From the NCBI GenBank assembly GCA_964036295.1, contig OZ038466.1, positions 4,752,001-4,816,000 of the forward strand: 64,000 nucleotides of DNA, written 5' to 3'. This DNA comes from Plumapathes pennacea (Eukaryota; Cnidaria; Anthozoa; Antipatharia; Myriopathidae). Below are positions 51,697 to 63,621 of this stretch, piece by piece. The first letter of the stretch is position 1. Each line of letters starts with the position of its first letter. A program made the position numbers and the translations under genes. Under the pieces are notes generated by a model. The model was not told where the DNA came from and ran no database searches. It saw only the letters and a list, made by a program, of their open reading frames with translations.

Positions 51697-54600
51697 TCAA
51701 ATCATCTTGAGATTCCTCAGCTCTTTCTCAAGCATCTTCTGCATTCCAAAAACGAAATGTCCTTTCACGTCCTCCCAGCATGTTGCCATGGCTTCCACTG
51801 TGGTCACGTCATCCTCCTGAAGCTTGGCCAGCGCCTTGGTCACGCTGTTCTGAGACCACTGGTACTTCGACTGCAAGGTGTTTAGGAACACGTCCACAGA
51901 AGCTACAGAAACGATACAAGAAACTATGATCTCCAGACATTCAAGTAAGTGATAACTAAGCTTTTTCTCCTACTCAACCTCACTCACTAACTTATCAACT
52001 AACCTTTTTAACCTCTTACTTACAAGAGTGATCAGCTTCAATTTTCGTCTTCAGTTTCTCACCAGAAATAACTCAAATAGTAAGGAGAACTTGGTTTTTG
52101 ATACCTTGCTCAGATGATAGCTGATTTAACTATCAATTCTCACTGCATCATTCATACATTTTTCTCTTAAAGGGTTGGGAGAATCTGTATTTTAAACTTG
52201 GGAGTGAAAGGGTTAACGTTAAGTACTCATGCCAACAGACACAGACACGTAAAAACTGAAAAGCAGACAGACAGAAAAACACAGAGGATTGGGAATACGT
52301 CGTCGCTTGTCCTCACCATCTGGGATATTGAGAGGGGGTCCCCCGAGGTGCGTCCTTCCCATGGCTTCTGCCATAGCGTCTGCAGTTTTGTTCTTCTGCT
52401 GCTGTTTGGCGATCTTCACGTAGCGTTCTGCTGTCAGGAGAGCGAAATGGAGGATGTCGAAAACGAACTCTTCGGTATCAAAGTTCCTCTCTGTAATCTC
52501 TGTGCAGTAGTTGGCCACGAAGAAAGTGTGACTTCGAGCGCTGCCGGTGGCTGCAGACGCCAAGTCCAAGGCGTCTTCACACTCCTGGGGAGTCTTCAAC
52601 TTATCTCGGTGAGTGACCACAGTTATGGGGGAAATTCCTGTAGAAACGGGGAAGAGAATGAAATACGTGTTGACTAGTTCATAAACTACTCCAATAGATC
52701 ATTCTTGTGGTACTTACCTATTTTGCTAATGATTTATTGAAAAAAATTATTGGGAACCAAATTCAGTCTTGGGTAACAAAAACATTGAATTGACTTATAA
52801 GCAACCCTAGATTACACACGTTACTCCCTATTTATCAAGCGTGTGTCCACATAAACAGACCTAAATATACAGACAGACACAGACACAGGCACACATAGAG
52901 ACACGTGAGTGTAGAGCGGACAGCTTCTTGATATGACGCACCTATGGGCCTGAGAACTTGACGAACCGGATTGAGATAGTCCTTCAGGGATCCATTCTGA
53001 AGCCTTGTGTCATTGGCCTTCACAACCAAAATGATACCATGCAATTGCTCAGAGAAAGGAGTTGAACCCGTTTCCATGGTAAAGCCAGGCCCATCTTCGC
53101 CGCGACGAATTTGGTCGCCCTGTTTGATGCGACCGTAAAGAATGTCAAGAAACTCGTGTGTTTCGCCAGTGCCGAACTGGAAGAAGCCTCGGGTATCTAC
53201 CAAACGGAAAAACATGCAGGTAAGGTAGTCTTCAAGGATAATGGTGCCTTCTCCTCCAGTAGTGTTGGGAGGGGCCGATCCTTTATCCTTCTCTAGTACC
53301 ACGCGCTCGCACGTGTTGATGAAACAGCTTTTTCCTGAACCTGTTGGTCCAAAAACGCCAATGCGAAGCTGAGTGACATCGTTCAGCTTCAGACCTGTGC
53401 AGTGAGAGAGAGTAAAGCTTTCAGTTGACCGTCACAACAAAAATATCGAAGTATCACAGCTGCAATTGGTGTACTGAGCATCAAATTCTGGCAATGTTTA
53501 GAGAGAAAGGGGAGGAGTTGCATATAAAAACGGGGGAAGAAACGATGAAAGCAAGTTAAAGTTTCAACTGGTTAGGGAAGAAAAAAAGGAACATGGCAAA
53601 AAGAATTACTGGAAAAAGGAGGCAAGGAAAGAATCAAAATGGATGGCGTGTAAAGAATTTTAGGTGAGTTTGGGCGACCAATAAAATTGTAAAACAATCT
53701 AAAGACTTGTGGAAAAAAAGATGGATGGAGGGAAGTGGGGGGAATGGGTTAACTCTTTTACTCCCAGGGGTGACCAACATGAATTTTCTTTTTCAGTTTC
53801 TCACTAGAGAAATATCTTAGAGTGGAGTCAAGAGACAGTATGTGACAAAACCCGTCTAAAGGTAAGATTAGTCTATAAAGAAAGGAAAGCACAAACATAC
53901 CGCGGAAACTGGCAAGGTTGATCTTATCCCCAAATTTGTAGTCGAACAGTTTCTCTCGTCTATCTCGGATTTTCAGTTCTCGTTGTCGTTTTGCTTCTGC
54001 TTGTCTTCTTGCTTCCTCTTTCTCTCGTCTTCGTCTGTCATCTTCCTCTTGAATTCTCCTTTGTCTTGCTGTTTCCCCTTCCCTTCTGAGCCTCTCCTCT
54101 GCTTCTTTTCGTGCCCTTTCAATGCGCTGTTGCTCTTCAAGTTCCTTCTTTTTCCGTTCGTTCTCCAGCCGAATTCTCTCTCTCTCTTTTTCTTCCTGTC
54201 GTTCCTTTTCAGTGTTGTCGACGTAATTGTACTTTGTCTCATGGCTAGTGGATCCCTGTGAAACAAATACAAATATAAACACATCATTCTGTATCACGTA
54301 CTGTATCGGTCTTTCCCCGGGGGGGGGGGGGGGGGGGGGGGGAGGGGAGGAGGTACTACAATATATAAGCCATAAAAATATTTGCCACCCCAAAGGGTAT
54401 CATCTTCAGCATTTTAGTCTGAAATAGGGTATCGATTTTGAGCCTTTGGTCTGGAATAGGGTCGGAGATTTTGATATTTGGTCTGAAATAGGGTCGAAAA
54501 TCGCAAATTTTGGTCTGAAAAACGATCGTTCTAGTCGGTTCGTTCTAGTCTGAAACAAGAACAGTAGAATGCATTCTGTGCTTGGAGTGATTCCAATTGG

Positions 54601-55309
54601 TTTGGGGAATTCCCCTATCCGAGTGTTCGTTCTGGCGGAGTAGACTGGAATCGAAACCGGAAGCGGTTCTTGACAATAAGTAAAAGCGAAAGTCAACCAA
54701 ACTATCAGGGGTCAGGCCAATGGATAAAATTTTCTACTGCCAGATCTCGTTAAATTGATTATCCAAACGGCTGTATTCATTATAAGAGAAATGATTTTAT
54801 ACTTCACGAATATCGCAAAACCTACTGTTTATCCCTGATAAAAAACAGAATCTACCCATCATTCCGGCAGCAAAAATGTGCTGGATTTATCATTCTTGTA
54901 CAAGGGCGACCTATTTTAATGACTCCCCCTAATTCATAAGGCATCCAGTATAAACACAAGTTGGTGTTCGCTGAGTCGAGACTCGTGATGATCGTTCCGT
55001 ATAAAATATAAATGCACCAAAACTTAGCGTTCGCGGCAAGGCCGGAGTCAGTCGGTAGCTGAGTTCAATGAGTGAACGGTATCGGAGTAAGTTTCTTACT
55101 CTATGGCTGCGTTTACATCCGAAAACAGTGCTTTTTGACTTCCCATTTACAAACAGAAACTGGAGCGTTTTATAAAATTAAGACCCACTTTTTGGCATTT
55201 TCTTCGACTCGAGGCATTTGATGGTTTTGGTTCCGTATCAACTACGCAGCTCTGCTGACTCAGTCCATGTATGATGATTTAGATTTAAGTACGACAGTCT
55301 TACCCCCAT
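51697..55309 (-). CDS. IFI44-like P-loop GTPase, paralogue D, with myristoylation-type start
   Basis: Exons 55309-55304, 54255-53901, 53394-52942, 52637-52317, 51902-51697; 446 residues, phases consistent. Exon 1 encodes only Met-Gly and exon 2 begins GSTSHETKYNYVDN, so the protein starts MGGSTSHE, fitting MGxxxS myristoylation. It is the first AUG in its frame in the upstream sequence. A long Arg/Glu/Lys helix follows (~20-105). Then come Walker A GPTGSGKS (136-143), LVDTRGFF, GIILVVKANDTR, VVTHRD, ANYC, a Gln/Lys-rich helix, and the C-terminal module (VDVFLNTLQS...MATCWEDV). An extra intron splits the linker just before the P-loop, absent from A, B and C. Its first exon faces the divergent gene at 55939. 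Confidence 0.85.
54319..54342 (+). repeat. Poly(G) tract in paralogue D intron 1
   Basis: About 24 consecutive G residues (with CCCC just before); G-quadruplex forming potential. Sequence-length errors are likely here. Confidence 0.85.
54414..54530 (+). repeat. GTCTGAAATAGGGT repeat cluster 2
   Basis: Four imperfect copies of GTCTGAAATAGGGT with spacers, the inverse orientation of the cluster at 6655-6870. Confidence 0.7.
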
Positions 55310-55938
55310 TTCACTGGCTCTTTTCGTTTCGCTTGAAGTTGCCTCTTCTTCGCACTGCTGCCTGGAGCCACTGCAGATGTGGCCTTTGACTGACGCCAAG
55401 GGAATTTCCCTGACACATAACGTCGACTTCCGAGAAGTTGGTTTCGAATCTGAGAAAAAGCGGAAATAATTACCATAATTTGCATCAGTCAGCTCTTTTG
55501 GTGTGGCATTTTTTGGGGCATTTTTCAACTGCAGCACAAGTTTATGCAGTGAATTTGTTTCCGTGGTCTTAAGTCATAGCATTTTCTCGTGTTTCAAGTT
55601 TAGCACAGTTTGTTTCGCAATATGCAATGTCATTCTCTGAACTAATGGGGGAAATACCCTGAAAAAATGCCCAAATGGAAGCTGCATCGCTGTTTGTCGA
55701 GCTCACACACGGACATATGAGAAAAGTACCATTCAACCCGAATACGTAGAGTTATTGAAGCGATAAATATCTTGAGCGGAAAAGACTAAAACATGGAGAT
55801 AAACGGATCAAAGTCCAGATCACATGAGTTCTCGGTAAAATGATGTCATAATACCCGGAATTGTCCCATCGGGAAAACCCCATAATACTTCAGTTTATTC
55901 AGATTCGCTTTCCAACTCCTGCACGAAGAGAAAAAACC
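55310..55938. promoter_or_regulatory. Divergent intergenic region between GTPase D and the double-domain gene
   Basis: The start codons are 629 bases apart on opposite strands, so regulatory sequence is shared or adjacent. TTTTCGTTTC at 55321-55330 resembles an IRF/ISRE half-site pair but has one base between halves instead of two. It is only a candidate, and lies within the probable 5' UTR of D. Confidence 0.5.
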
Positions 55939-58900
55939 ATGAACTCGACAAAGTCCTTCCATCTTTTCAACTGCGACCAAACATTTCCACTTGGTATAGT
56001 CGCTGAGTTGCTATCTTCAGTGAAAGACAGACTCCCCCCGTTCTGTGTCGAACATCACCCGTTTGCTTTGTCTCGAATGAGGGCCTTGTGTGAAGAGGTT
56101 TCCACGCTGAAAATGGACTACGCCATCTTTGTTGTTCACGCTCATGAGTCTCGCTTGTCCATAAACGAGGAGAACGCCGGGATTGGATACGCCGTGCTGT
56201 TCAAAGCTCTGCTGCGAGCTACAGGTTTGAATCCAATAGTATTAGCGTCATATTCAGATACTCGATCTTGGCCCCTAGAATGTTTCTATCGTCACCTTTA
56301 GACGATGTTTGGTGTAAAACCTTGGAAAAAATGTAGAAAACGTAGGAATCGAAGTAGCAGGGTCCGAAAACGAAAGCGGAAGCACAGGTCAAACACGGGG
56401 TTGATCTTCCATAAAGTATTCATGTGTTATGTTACACTATTAATATACAGCGAGTTTATTCACATTTGACCGCATTGCACTACGCTGAACTATGCAATCC
56501 AAATCTGGTAATTTTGATCATTTTCATAACGAGAAAGGTAATAGTTTCCGTACGTCGTTACTTTATGGTGGACACTGACGACACAGTCGACATGTCGGTC
56601 CTTGCTGTCTGTCCTGTTACACCTATATTTAATAGTACAGATCCATTCCAGCCGTGGTAGTGCAGCCAAATTTGGAGGACAGAACAACATTTGGTTTACA
56701 TAAAACAATAACACAACAACAACAACTACAACAACAACAACAAACAAACAAACAAAACAGAAAGAAAGAAAGAACGGAAAGAAAGAAAGAGTAAAAAAGT
56801 AAAAGTATGACGAGGCATTTCTGATTCTTTCACGTGACGCCGTGACGGCAATGCCGGCACTTTGGAGTACAGAAAAATATTTTTTTTCTTTTGGGGATTG
56901 CATCATTCCATTAAATAATGCATTAGTTGTGTTTTTCGTGGTCTCACGAAATACAACACTATCCTTTTATCGCCGCATAAGGTTGCAGCAAACTTCACAC
57001 TGTATTTGTGCGACAGGAATTCACACACTCCGGGGAAATAAATCTGTTACCTCAATTTTCAGGTAACAAAGTTCTGGTGGTGATCGGTGGTGACGACAAC
57101 TACAAGAATCAAGACGAGGAAGACACCAAGGTACTGTCACGCTGGGCCAGACACAAGATCATGTCGCAGTTCACGGAGGATTTCCTCGACGGCAGCACGA
57201 GTTTTATTTTCTCTTGGGAGAAAAAGCACCGGCCGATTCACGAAGAGGCCCTCCTCCATTTCTTGTTGCCTGGCAACGAGGGGAAGAAGTTTGAACCCAA
57301 ACCAAGGCCGCCAATACCTGAACCAGGTGTGACTCCAAAGAATCCAGCCCAGGTAGATGTTGGTCGGGATAACACACTTAAAGTTACTGGAAACCAGGGG
57401 GGAAAGTCTCAACCGAAACACAAGCCACCCAAAGATGAAGCATTGTTTGAGCATCACACTGAAGAGGAAATACTTTCGGCCAGCAAGACAAGCGTAGGGC
57501 CGGAAGAGCCATCTCATCTTCAAGGTGATTTAGACGCATATAAAACAACGTTCAGTACCACTCAATCACTACCGGCAAGACTAGATACAGAACCAGCAAA
57601 TCCACAAACGAGACAAACTTCAGTTGCGCAAGTAAGACGTACTACCAGTTTCGATGGATTGGGCCAACGTACTGATTCAGGTAATGGCATTTTAGTGGGG
57701 TTTGGTGATATATACGGCTAAACTACGCAAATATAAATAGAAACTGATGGTCGGAATACTACTGCTGCTAAGCAAGCAGTTCACGTATTGCACCTCAGTG
57801 CATTGTACCACTTCCTAGTATAATTTCCGATAACAATTAATTTCTGTCGTTATCACTCAGACCGTATTGCGGGTCCTACATTACATTCCCTTCATAGCAG
57901 ACAGAGCCAGAATCAGAACCCAGAATAGAACAACTACTCACTACGCTTAATTATTGTAACAGCCATTAAGAAGATCAGTTTTTACAAATTTTACAGTACA
58001 ACCCACTTTTCTCACAACTCGTTGCATTCATTAATCTATCTTTGCCATTGTAGAACCTGCACGTCAAGAGCGCGTGATGTTTGTGGGCTGCGAGCTGGAA
58101 GCAAGGTTACATCAAGGTGCCTCCCAATTCTGTACTGATGTTACACGAGGACTGGGGTTGAGTAAGAAGCCCGACGAAGGTTTCCATTCGGTTGTTACAG
58201 AGGCCGTGGAATATTTATCTAGGAAAAAATCCAAATACTGTGTAATATTCATGGACAAAAATATCATGGACCAGTTGGAAGACCTGCCAAATCGGCGCTA
58301 TCAGTACAGGAAGCTTCTTCAAAGTGCTCAAGACAATATTGGTCAGTGATGTTTAACTATTTGACTACTAGTTCTTGTTTTGCACGGCTTTCTATGTATT
58401 TCTTTGTCATTACACAATCACGTTGCTGTTTGAAAACGTTTCGTGGTGTCTGGCATTCAACTAACAGTCACGTAATGTAAAAATTGCGAGTCGGCCTTTC
58501 TGCGTTTTGCTTTTACCCCCATATTTGGAGCTCTGACATGAGTAAATTAGATGTAGTGCTTTAAATGTTTTCTTACATTTTAGGTGAGAAAGTGGTTGTG
58601 GTCGTGTGTGGAGACACTGACAACAAGGAGACGGAAACAGTGTACTCAGGAGAAGTAAAACGACAGTTTGATGAGTATATCGTCGCTCCACTTCTGAAAG
58701 ACAAGTTCGTCCTGTTCACATGGAACACAAGCCATCATAAAATACACGTGGAGTACATGTTAGGAATTCTCCAGTCGGCTTCTTTCCCCAACCAACCCAA
58801 CATGGGAAGACCCCTACCCAGCCCGGACAGGAACCTTGGGTCTCACAGCGGAGGGACTGGACGAGGACTGGTCACGACGCCTGTGAAGCCACACGATGAT

Positions 58901-59311
58901 CCACTCCAAGCTAATCGCGCGGGAGATGATTGGGAATTCTGGCCTGATGAAGGGCACGCTCAAAACAGATCAAAATCCAAGCCTGTTGCCCAGGGAATGA
59001 GTAGTTATTCGCAGTACAACAGAGGCCAGCCAGCCTCGAATTACTTACCTCAGGCTTTTGACCACCCTGTGTTAGTGCTGAAAACACTCTTGCGTTACGG
59101 CAAGATTTCCTACGATCCAAGAGACGTGATGTACAGAGAAGAAGGATTTGTGGCTCCCTCTTGGCTGACAGAACACTTATGGAAAACTAAAAGACACGTA
59201 AGCTCGGCCCTTGTTGAGATTTGCAGAGATCACAGAGGTGAACTAAAACCGAAGGTTATCGAGAATCCCAAGAAACGCTCATTTTTTCCATCTATTAACT
59301 CCTTTATTTGA
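55939..59311 (+). CDS. Uncharacterised protein with two copies of an alpha/beta domain
   Basis: Exons 55939-56224, 57063-57680, 58054-58341, 58584-59311; 639 residues, phases consistent. The start ATG has A at -3. Copy 1 (~residues 6-150) reads SFHLFNCDQTFP, then YAIFVVHAHESR (61-72), INEENAGIGYA, KVLVVIGGDDNYK (98-110) and FIFSWEKKHRPIHEEALL. Copy 2 (~308-455) reads RVMFVGCELEAR, YCVIFMDKN, KVVVVVCGDTDN (400-411) and FVLFTWNTSHHKIHVEYML. Both copies are split by a phase-1 intron in the Gly codon just before N/E-KV, which supports internal duplication. A Pro-rich, probably disordered linker (~155-300) separates them, and a ~180-residue tail follows. The HAHES segment is only in copy 1. The alternating strands and helices suggest a Rossmann/flavodoxin-like, TIR-like or caspase-like fold; I cannot choose between these. 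AATAAA follows at 59697. Function unknown. Confidence 0.85.
56703..56800 (+). repeat. CAA and AAAG microsatellites in intron 1 of the double-domain gene
   Basis: Purine-rich simple repeats: (CAA)n, then (AAAC)n, then (AAAG)n. Confidence 0.9.
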
Positions 59312-59696
59312 AGTCTCAGTTGTTCACATGATCTGGAGATCGATATTTTTTCTCTCTCATTATGTTGATAAGACTGACATAGTGCCTCTTAAACTTGCTT
59401 GGCACCGCTTAACCGCTGGCCTTTTGTTGTATGATTTTCATGGTCAGGGTGTTTGTCGTTTATTAAGCGCACACACGGAAGCAAACAACCGCACAAAATA
59501 ATGTAAGTGATGTTTAAGGATTGTGTGTAACTGCTATTTAATCAGTTATCAATGATCGCTTTTCAAGTCTGAGCAAGGAAATTAGCTCGTGTCATTAAGT
59601 TTGTACCTTCTCGCGTGACTCGTTACGAAATGTACATTATTTATCCCTTAGAGTAAAGAAAATTAGGTTTTGTATTTTTTCGTTGAATGAGCATGG

Positions 59697-59702
59697 AATA
59701 AA
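59697..59702 (+). terminator. Polyadenylation signal AATAAA
   Basis: AATAAA about 390 bases after the stop of the double-domain gene. Confidence 0.55.
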
Positions 59703-62700
59703 GAAGATTACTTGTGGCAAATTTTGTATTCAATAAGTAACTCTGAACTCTGTCCAACCTATGAGGCCTTATTGTGGAAAATTCGATTGAACTGATTCAA
59801 GGTTTGATGAGCTCTATCCCTGAATTTCTTGTATTCGGATTATCAGGCCCATAAAGTGAAGATTACGTTTGATTCTTTGACAGGCAAAAGTTTGTTTGGG
59901 TCACGATTTAAGCAGTTGGAAGCACTGTCCACAGTTGTGGAAAGTTTTGAACTGAAGCAAGTTAATAAAAAAGAGGTGATGGAAACAACAACACAGTCAA
60001 CAGATCGTACAAGTAAATTAAGACGCTGACGAGGAGAAAGATTCCTTTACATTAACAATAAGTACACTGATCAGACTCAGCAAACCTAACATAAATCTAT
60101 GATATATTGACTCAATACATCTGTGTCCTTTGTCAGAACTTCGCGAGACACCTTTCTTGGTTGTTGTCTCTCCACGGAACAAAATCTCATAGACGACACA
60201 GAACACTGATTTCATTAATAAGCAAGAATGATGAAAATGCGAACACCTATTGTATTTTTATTTGTGTGTCGATGGCAACTGAAGCATTTCATACACAACC
60301 TCGACTTCGTATCTAGTCTGCTATGTCACGAGATGGACGGACACCATGTGACGATCTGCTTTGTGATATCAAGTTTTCTCACGGAGACACCTCGATAAGG
60401 TAATGTCCAATTTGGCCGTAAATTATAACTCAGAGTTTCTATTTCTGACAAATCTAACAGTTGTGTCGCAAAGTTTTAACATATGTTTAACGACGAAGCG
60501 AAGGAAGGGTGAAGCCGGAAATTGAATACTGCTTGGTCTTCTGGATCTTGCAAGACGTGCTATATTTCTAGTGGCTGGATTTAGGCAACTGATCTAAACC
60601 CGTTTACCTCATACACTAAACGTGAAGTGACACCGATCAGAGACCACCATGCGCAAGTCGATCATTGCCGATACAATTGTTCCACGTAAACAAACGCCAC
60701 AAATGGTCGTTATCGTACTTCTTTCGTTTTCGAGTTCGAGGAAATTTTTGTGAGCAAAGTGTTACTCAGGCAAAATTGCTGGTAACGCAATTCCTTTTTC
60801 TTGAATTTTGATGTGCCTCATTTTTTTGTCCTCCAACTGAGAACGCAACACTGCAAAAGCGCGAACAGAGGCGAATCGCAGAGTTATTACCTTTGGGCTT
60901 GGTTTGGATCGTGAAAAGCATGAGGTTTGAAATGAGTTTTCATTACTTAGGCGACCAAATTACTAATGAAACGAGGAAAGGATGAAGGTAAATGGCCGTC
61001 GTAAACTATGAAACTGAGCAGCAATTTGAGGAGGAGGAGGAGGAGTGGGAGGAAGGGTATTCTTATATGTATAAGCGATGCAGTATGTACCGCCCCCAGA
61101 GCGTGTCGTTTTCAAGCATTTTAGGCTGAAAACGCGTATCAAAATAGGGTATTTCGTCTGAAATAGGATGAAAACTTTGCCATACAGGCCTGAAAAGGGC
61201 GGATAGTTTGGCAGGTCTGAAATAGAGTCCAGGATTGTGTTGTTTTAGTCTGAAATAAAGTAAGGGCTTTAATTAAGCCGGCCGGCACACTCACACCTAA
61301 CATGAGGAGTATAGCGAGGAATTGATTTGCGTAACACCACGTTAGGCCCAGTGCAGACGCCGTATTTTACATGCAAATGACCCAAAACCATTGTTGGATT
61401 TAAGTTGTATTGGATTCGGCGCATGTGAGGAGCGGCATCTAGTGAACCGTGCCCAAGAATCAATAAGTATGTATTATTCAACTCCCGACTCTTGTTGGAG
61501 CTAGCAACCTAGATTACCATACGCTGATCTTTTAGGTGGTTGCACTGGCTAAATTTTAGTGCTTGAAAATTTCTGACTTTTTGATATATCACAGACTATT
61601 GTACCTAATATTCAAAAAAATGTATTTTATTTTTGTTGTCACACGCATGAACTCCGCAAAAAGCTTCCAAAGTTTTAAAATTTTGCCGAAATTTGAGCTC
61701 TTGATCAAGCAAGACGCTGGGTACGTTGCCCCGCAAGGTTTGAATCAACCTCAGCAGGGGCCATTAGCTGTGTAAAAAGCGCATTGAAATCGACTAACGT
61801 GTTCAAATTTGTTAGCTGTCTTGGAATGTTACTTGTTATTTATTTTCCTTGACCTGTATATTATTTCTTAAAACTGTAAAAGCAAAGTCCGACCGTAAGA
61901 GACCCGAGCGACTTTTGCTATGTATTTATTAACTTGAAATGTCTGATGAATTCATTCTATTTGGGGGTGACTGTATTATCCGTTCACTTCAGATTTGCCT
62001 TTTAAATGAATAGTACACAGACCCAGGAAGAATTAAACTGCTCGAAATCTGTGCATATAGCCGCGGGACACAACTATCAAGTGTCGTCCGTATGTGTTGC
62101 TCATGAGTTCGGCCAGAAATTTCGAAACAACGCATCGGCAGAACGCCTCCCATCGCTGTGGTATGTCTCCTACAATACATGACCGACCGTTTGCCTTCGG
62201 GACAATCGCTTCAATTACGAGATATGATTCCGTAATAATAGCTGTCGCCATGTTTTCTTGCCCGTAATAATAGCTGTATCGACCCTTGTCTGGTGAGGCC
62301 TTGCTTGGATGGGAGTTTGACCTCTATCTCGCTTCCATTTATCCGGACAAAGAACTTTTCGATCTGAGAACAACTTCTGCGTCGCTTTCCGGGGGCTTTT
62401 CTAGACGTTTCAAACAATGTATCTCGGGGATTTGGTGGCTCTTCGATGTAAACAGCCTTCCGCTTTTATAACAGTGCAACAGCTGGATATCAGTACGGGT
62501 TAACAATTAACAATTGATATTCCTCGCGCCTCACTGGATGGCGCCCTTGGCAACCAGCGAAACAAAGTGCGTTTGGGGTTGAATCGAGGCTCTTGTAGAG
62601 TCCTCAGTAATTTTAACCAGCGGAATTTAAAGCAAGTTGGCCGACATCTTAGAAGAACACAAAAACAAAGATTCCTTCGCGATTTAGCGCGTTTTGTGCA

Positions 62701-62795
62701 TTTGAGATAACTCTTTTGCATTTTTCTCTTTCGAAATGAGAGCGGAACTCTTGAAATTTGAACTAATTCATGAAAAGTACCACACTGATAAATGC
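59703..62795. other. Intergenic region, no gene recognised
   Basis: Several short open stretches (for example 59829-60029 plus) have no recognisable motif or supporting splice sites. A GAGGAG-rich tract lies at about 61030-61055. Repeat cluster 3 is annotated separately. Confidence 0.4.
61117..61265 (+). repeat. GTCTGAAATAGGGT repeat cluster 3
   Basis: Imperfect copies of GTCTGAAATAGGGT, GGCCTGAAAAGGG and GTCTGAAATAGAGT; same family as 6655-6870 and 54414-54530. Confidence 0.65.
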
Positions 62796-62797
62796 TA

Positions 62798-63619
62798 CAG
62801 TCAAACCTGTATATAACGGTCACCCTTGGGAAATGGCCAGGTGACCCTTATATACAGGGTGACCGCTGTATACAGGTTTCCTTAAACTCTACTGGAAGTT
62901 AATGAATAAACGTTTTTATGTGGAGATAATCACTTACATTTTATTGACAAAAAAAATTAACAGAAACGTTCAAAATACGTGAAAAAGACCCCTAAAATGT
63001 CCGTGGTGTACTTTTAGGGAGGTACAGTATACTTGAGTTTCTCCTAAGTTTCCTGGTAGGAAAGGCGTACTATAGACGCTTCTACTGTTAGTAACAGTAT
63101 GGATTCTGAAAACTCTGTTATGGTTTTCTGAGATTTCGGAGCGCGAAGCTTGATTTCATGTAGGGCGCAGAATTCGAAAGTGAATATAGTCCGTACGGAA
63201 AATACGGGTGTTAGTTCGATTGAACGCGATATGGCCCGCTCCCGAGAGCAGGACATCGGCACTTTTGTTGCTATCTGTTGCAACTATGTGTCGGACGCAG
63301 GCGATGACATGTATTTGACTATGTATTTGTAGTTGTATTTAGTATAATATTTGTATTTGTATGCGACTCCTGCCCTGGTAGCTACAATTTAATGAGCTGT
63401 CGAGTAAAGGTTGTCATGATTCGCCAGTGGTTTGATCGTAGTCCAATTTGGTGACCGTTATATACAGGTAAAAAAAATGAAATTGTGGATTTGGGAAGTC
63501 TAAAAGGTGACCGCGTCCATTATATACAGGTGACCGTTATATACAGGTAAACTTTACAGTAAATATAAAGCACGATTTTCGGGAAGTTGTTCGGTGACCG
63601 TTATATACAGGTTTGACTG
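62798..63619. mobile_element. 822-bp TA-flanked MITE with perfect 27-bp terminal inverted repeats
   Basis: The left end begins CAGTCAAACCTGTATATAAC (27 bases to 62824) and the right end (63593-63619) is its exact reverse complement. TA flanks both sides (62796-62797 and 63620-63621), as in Tc1/mariner/pogo insertions. The terminal motif GGTGACCGTTATATACAGG recurs several times inside (about 62838-62884, 63450-63475 and 63507-63550). No transposase frame. Perfect ends suggest recent activity or strong selection on the ends. Confidence 0.9.
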
Positions 63620-63621
63620 TA

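Noticed and set aside
55238..55537. Longer N-terminus for GTPase D running upstream of the Met-Gly exon
   Set aside because: The frame is open but has no upstream ATG; the first in-frame ATG is the Met-Gly start, and B shows the same start design.
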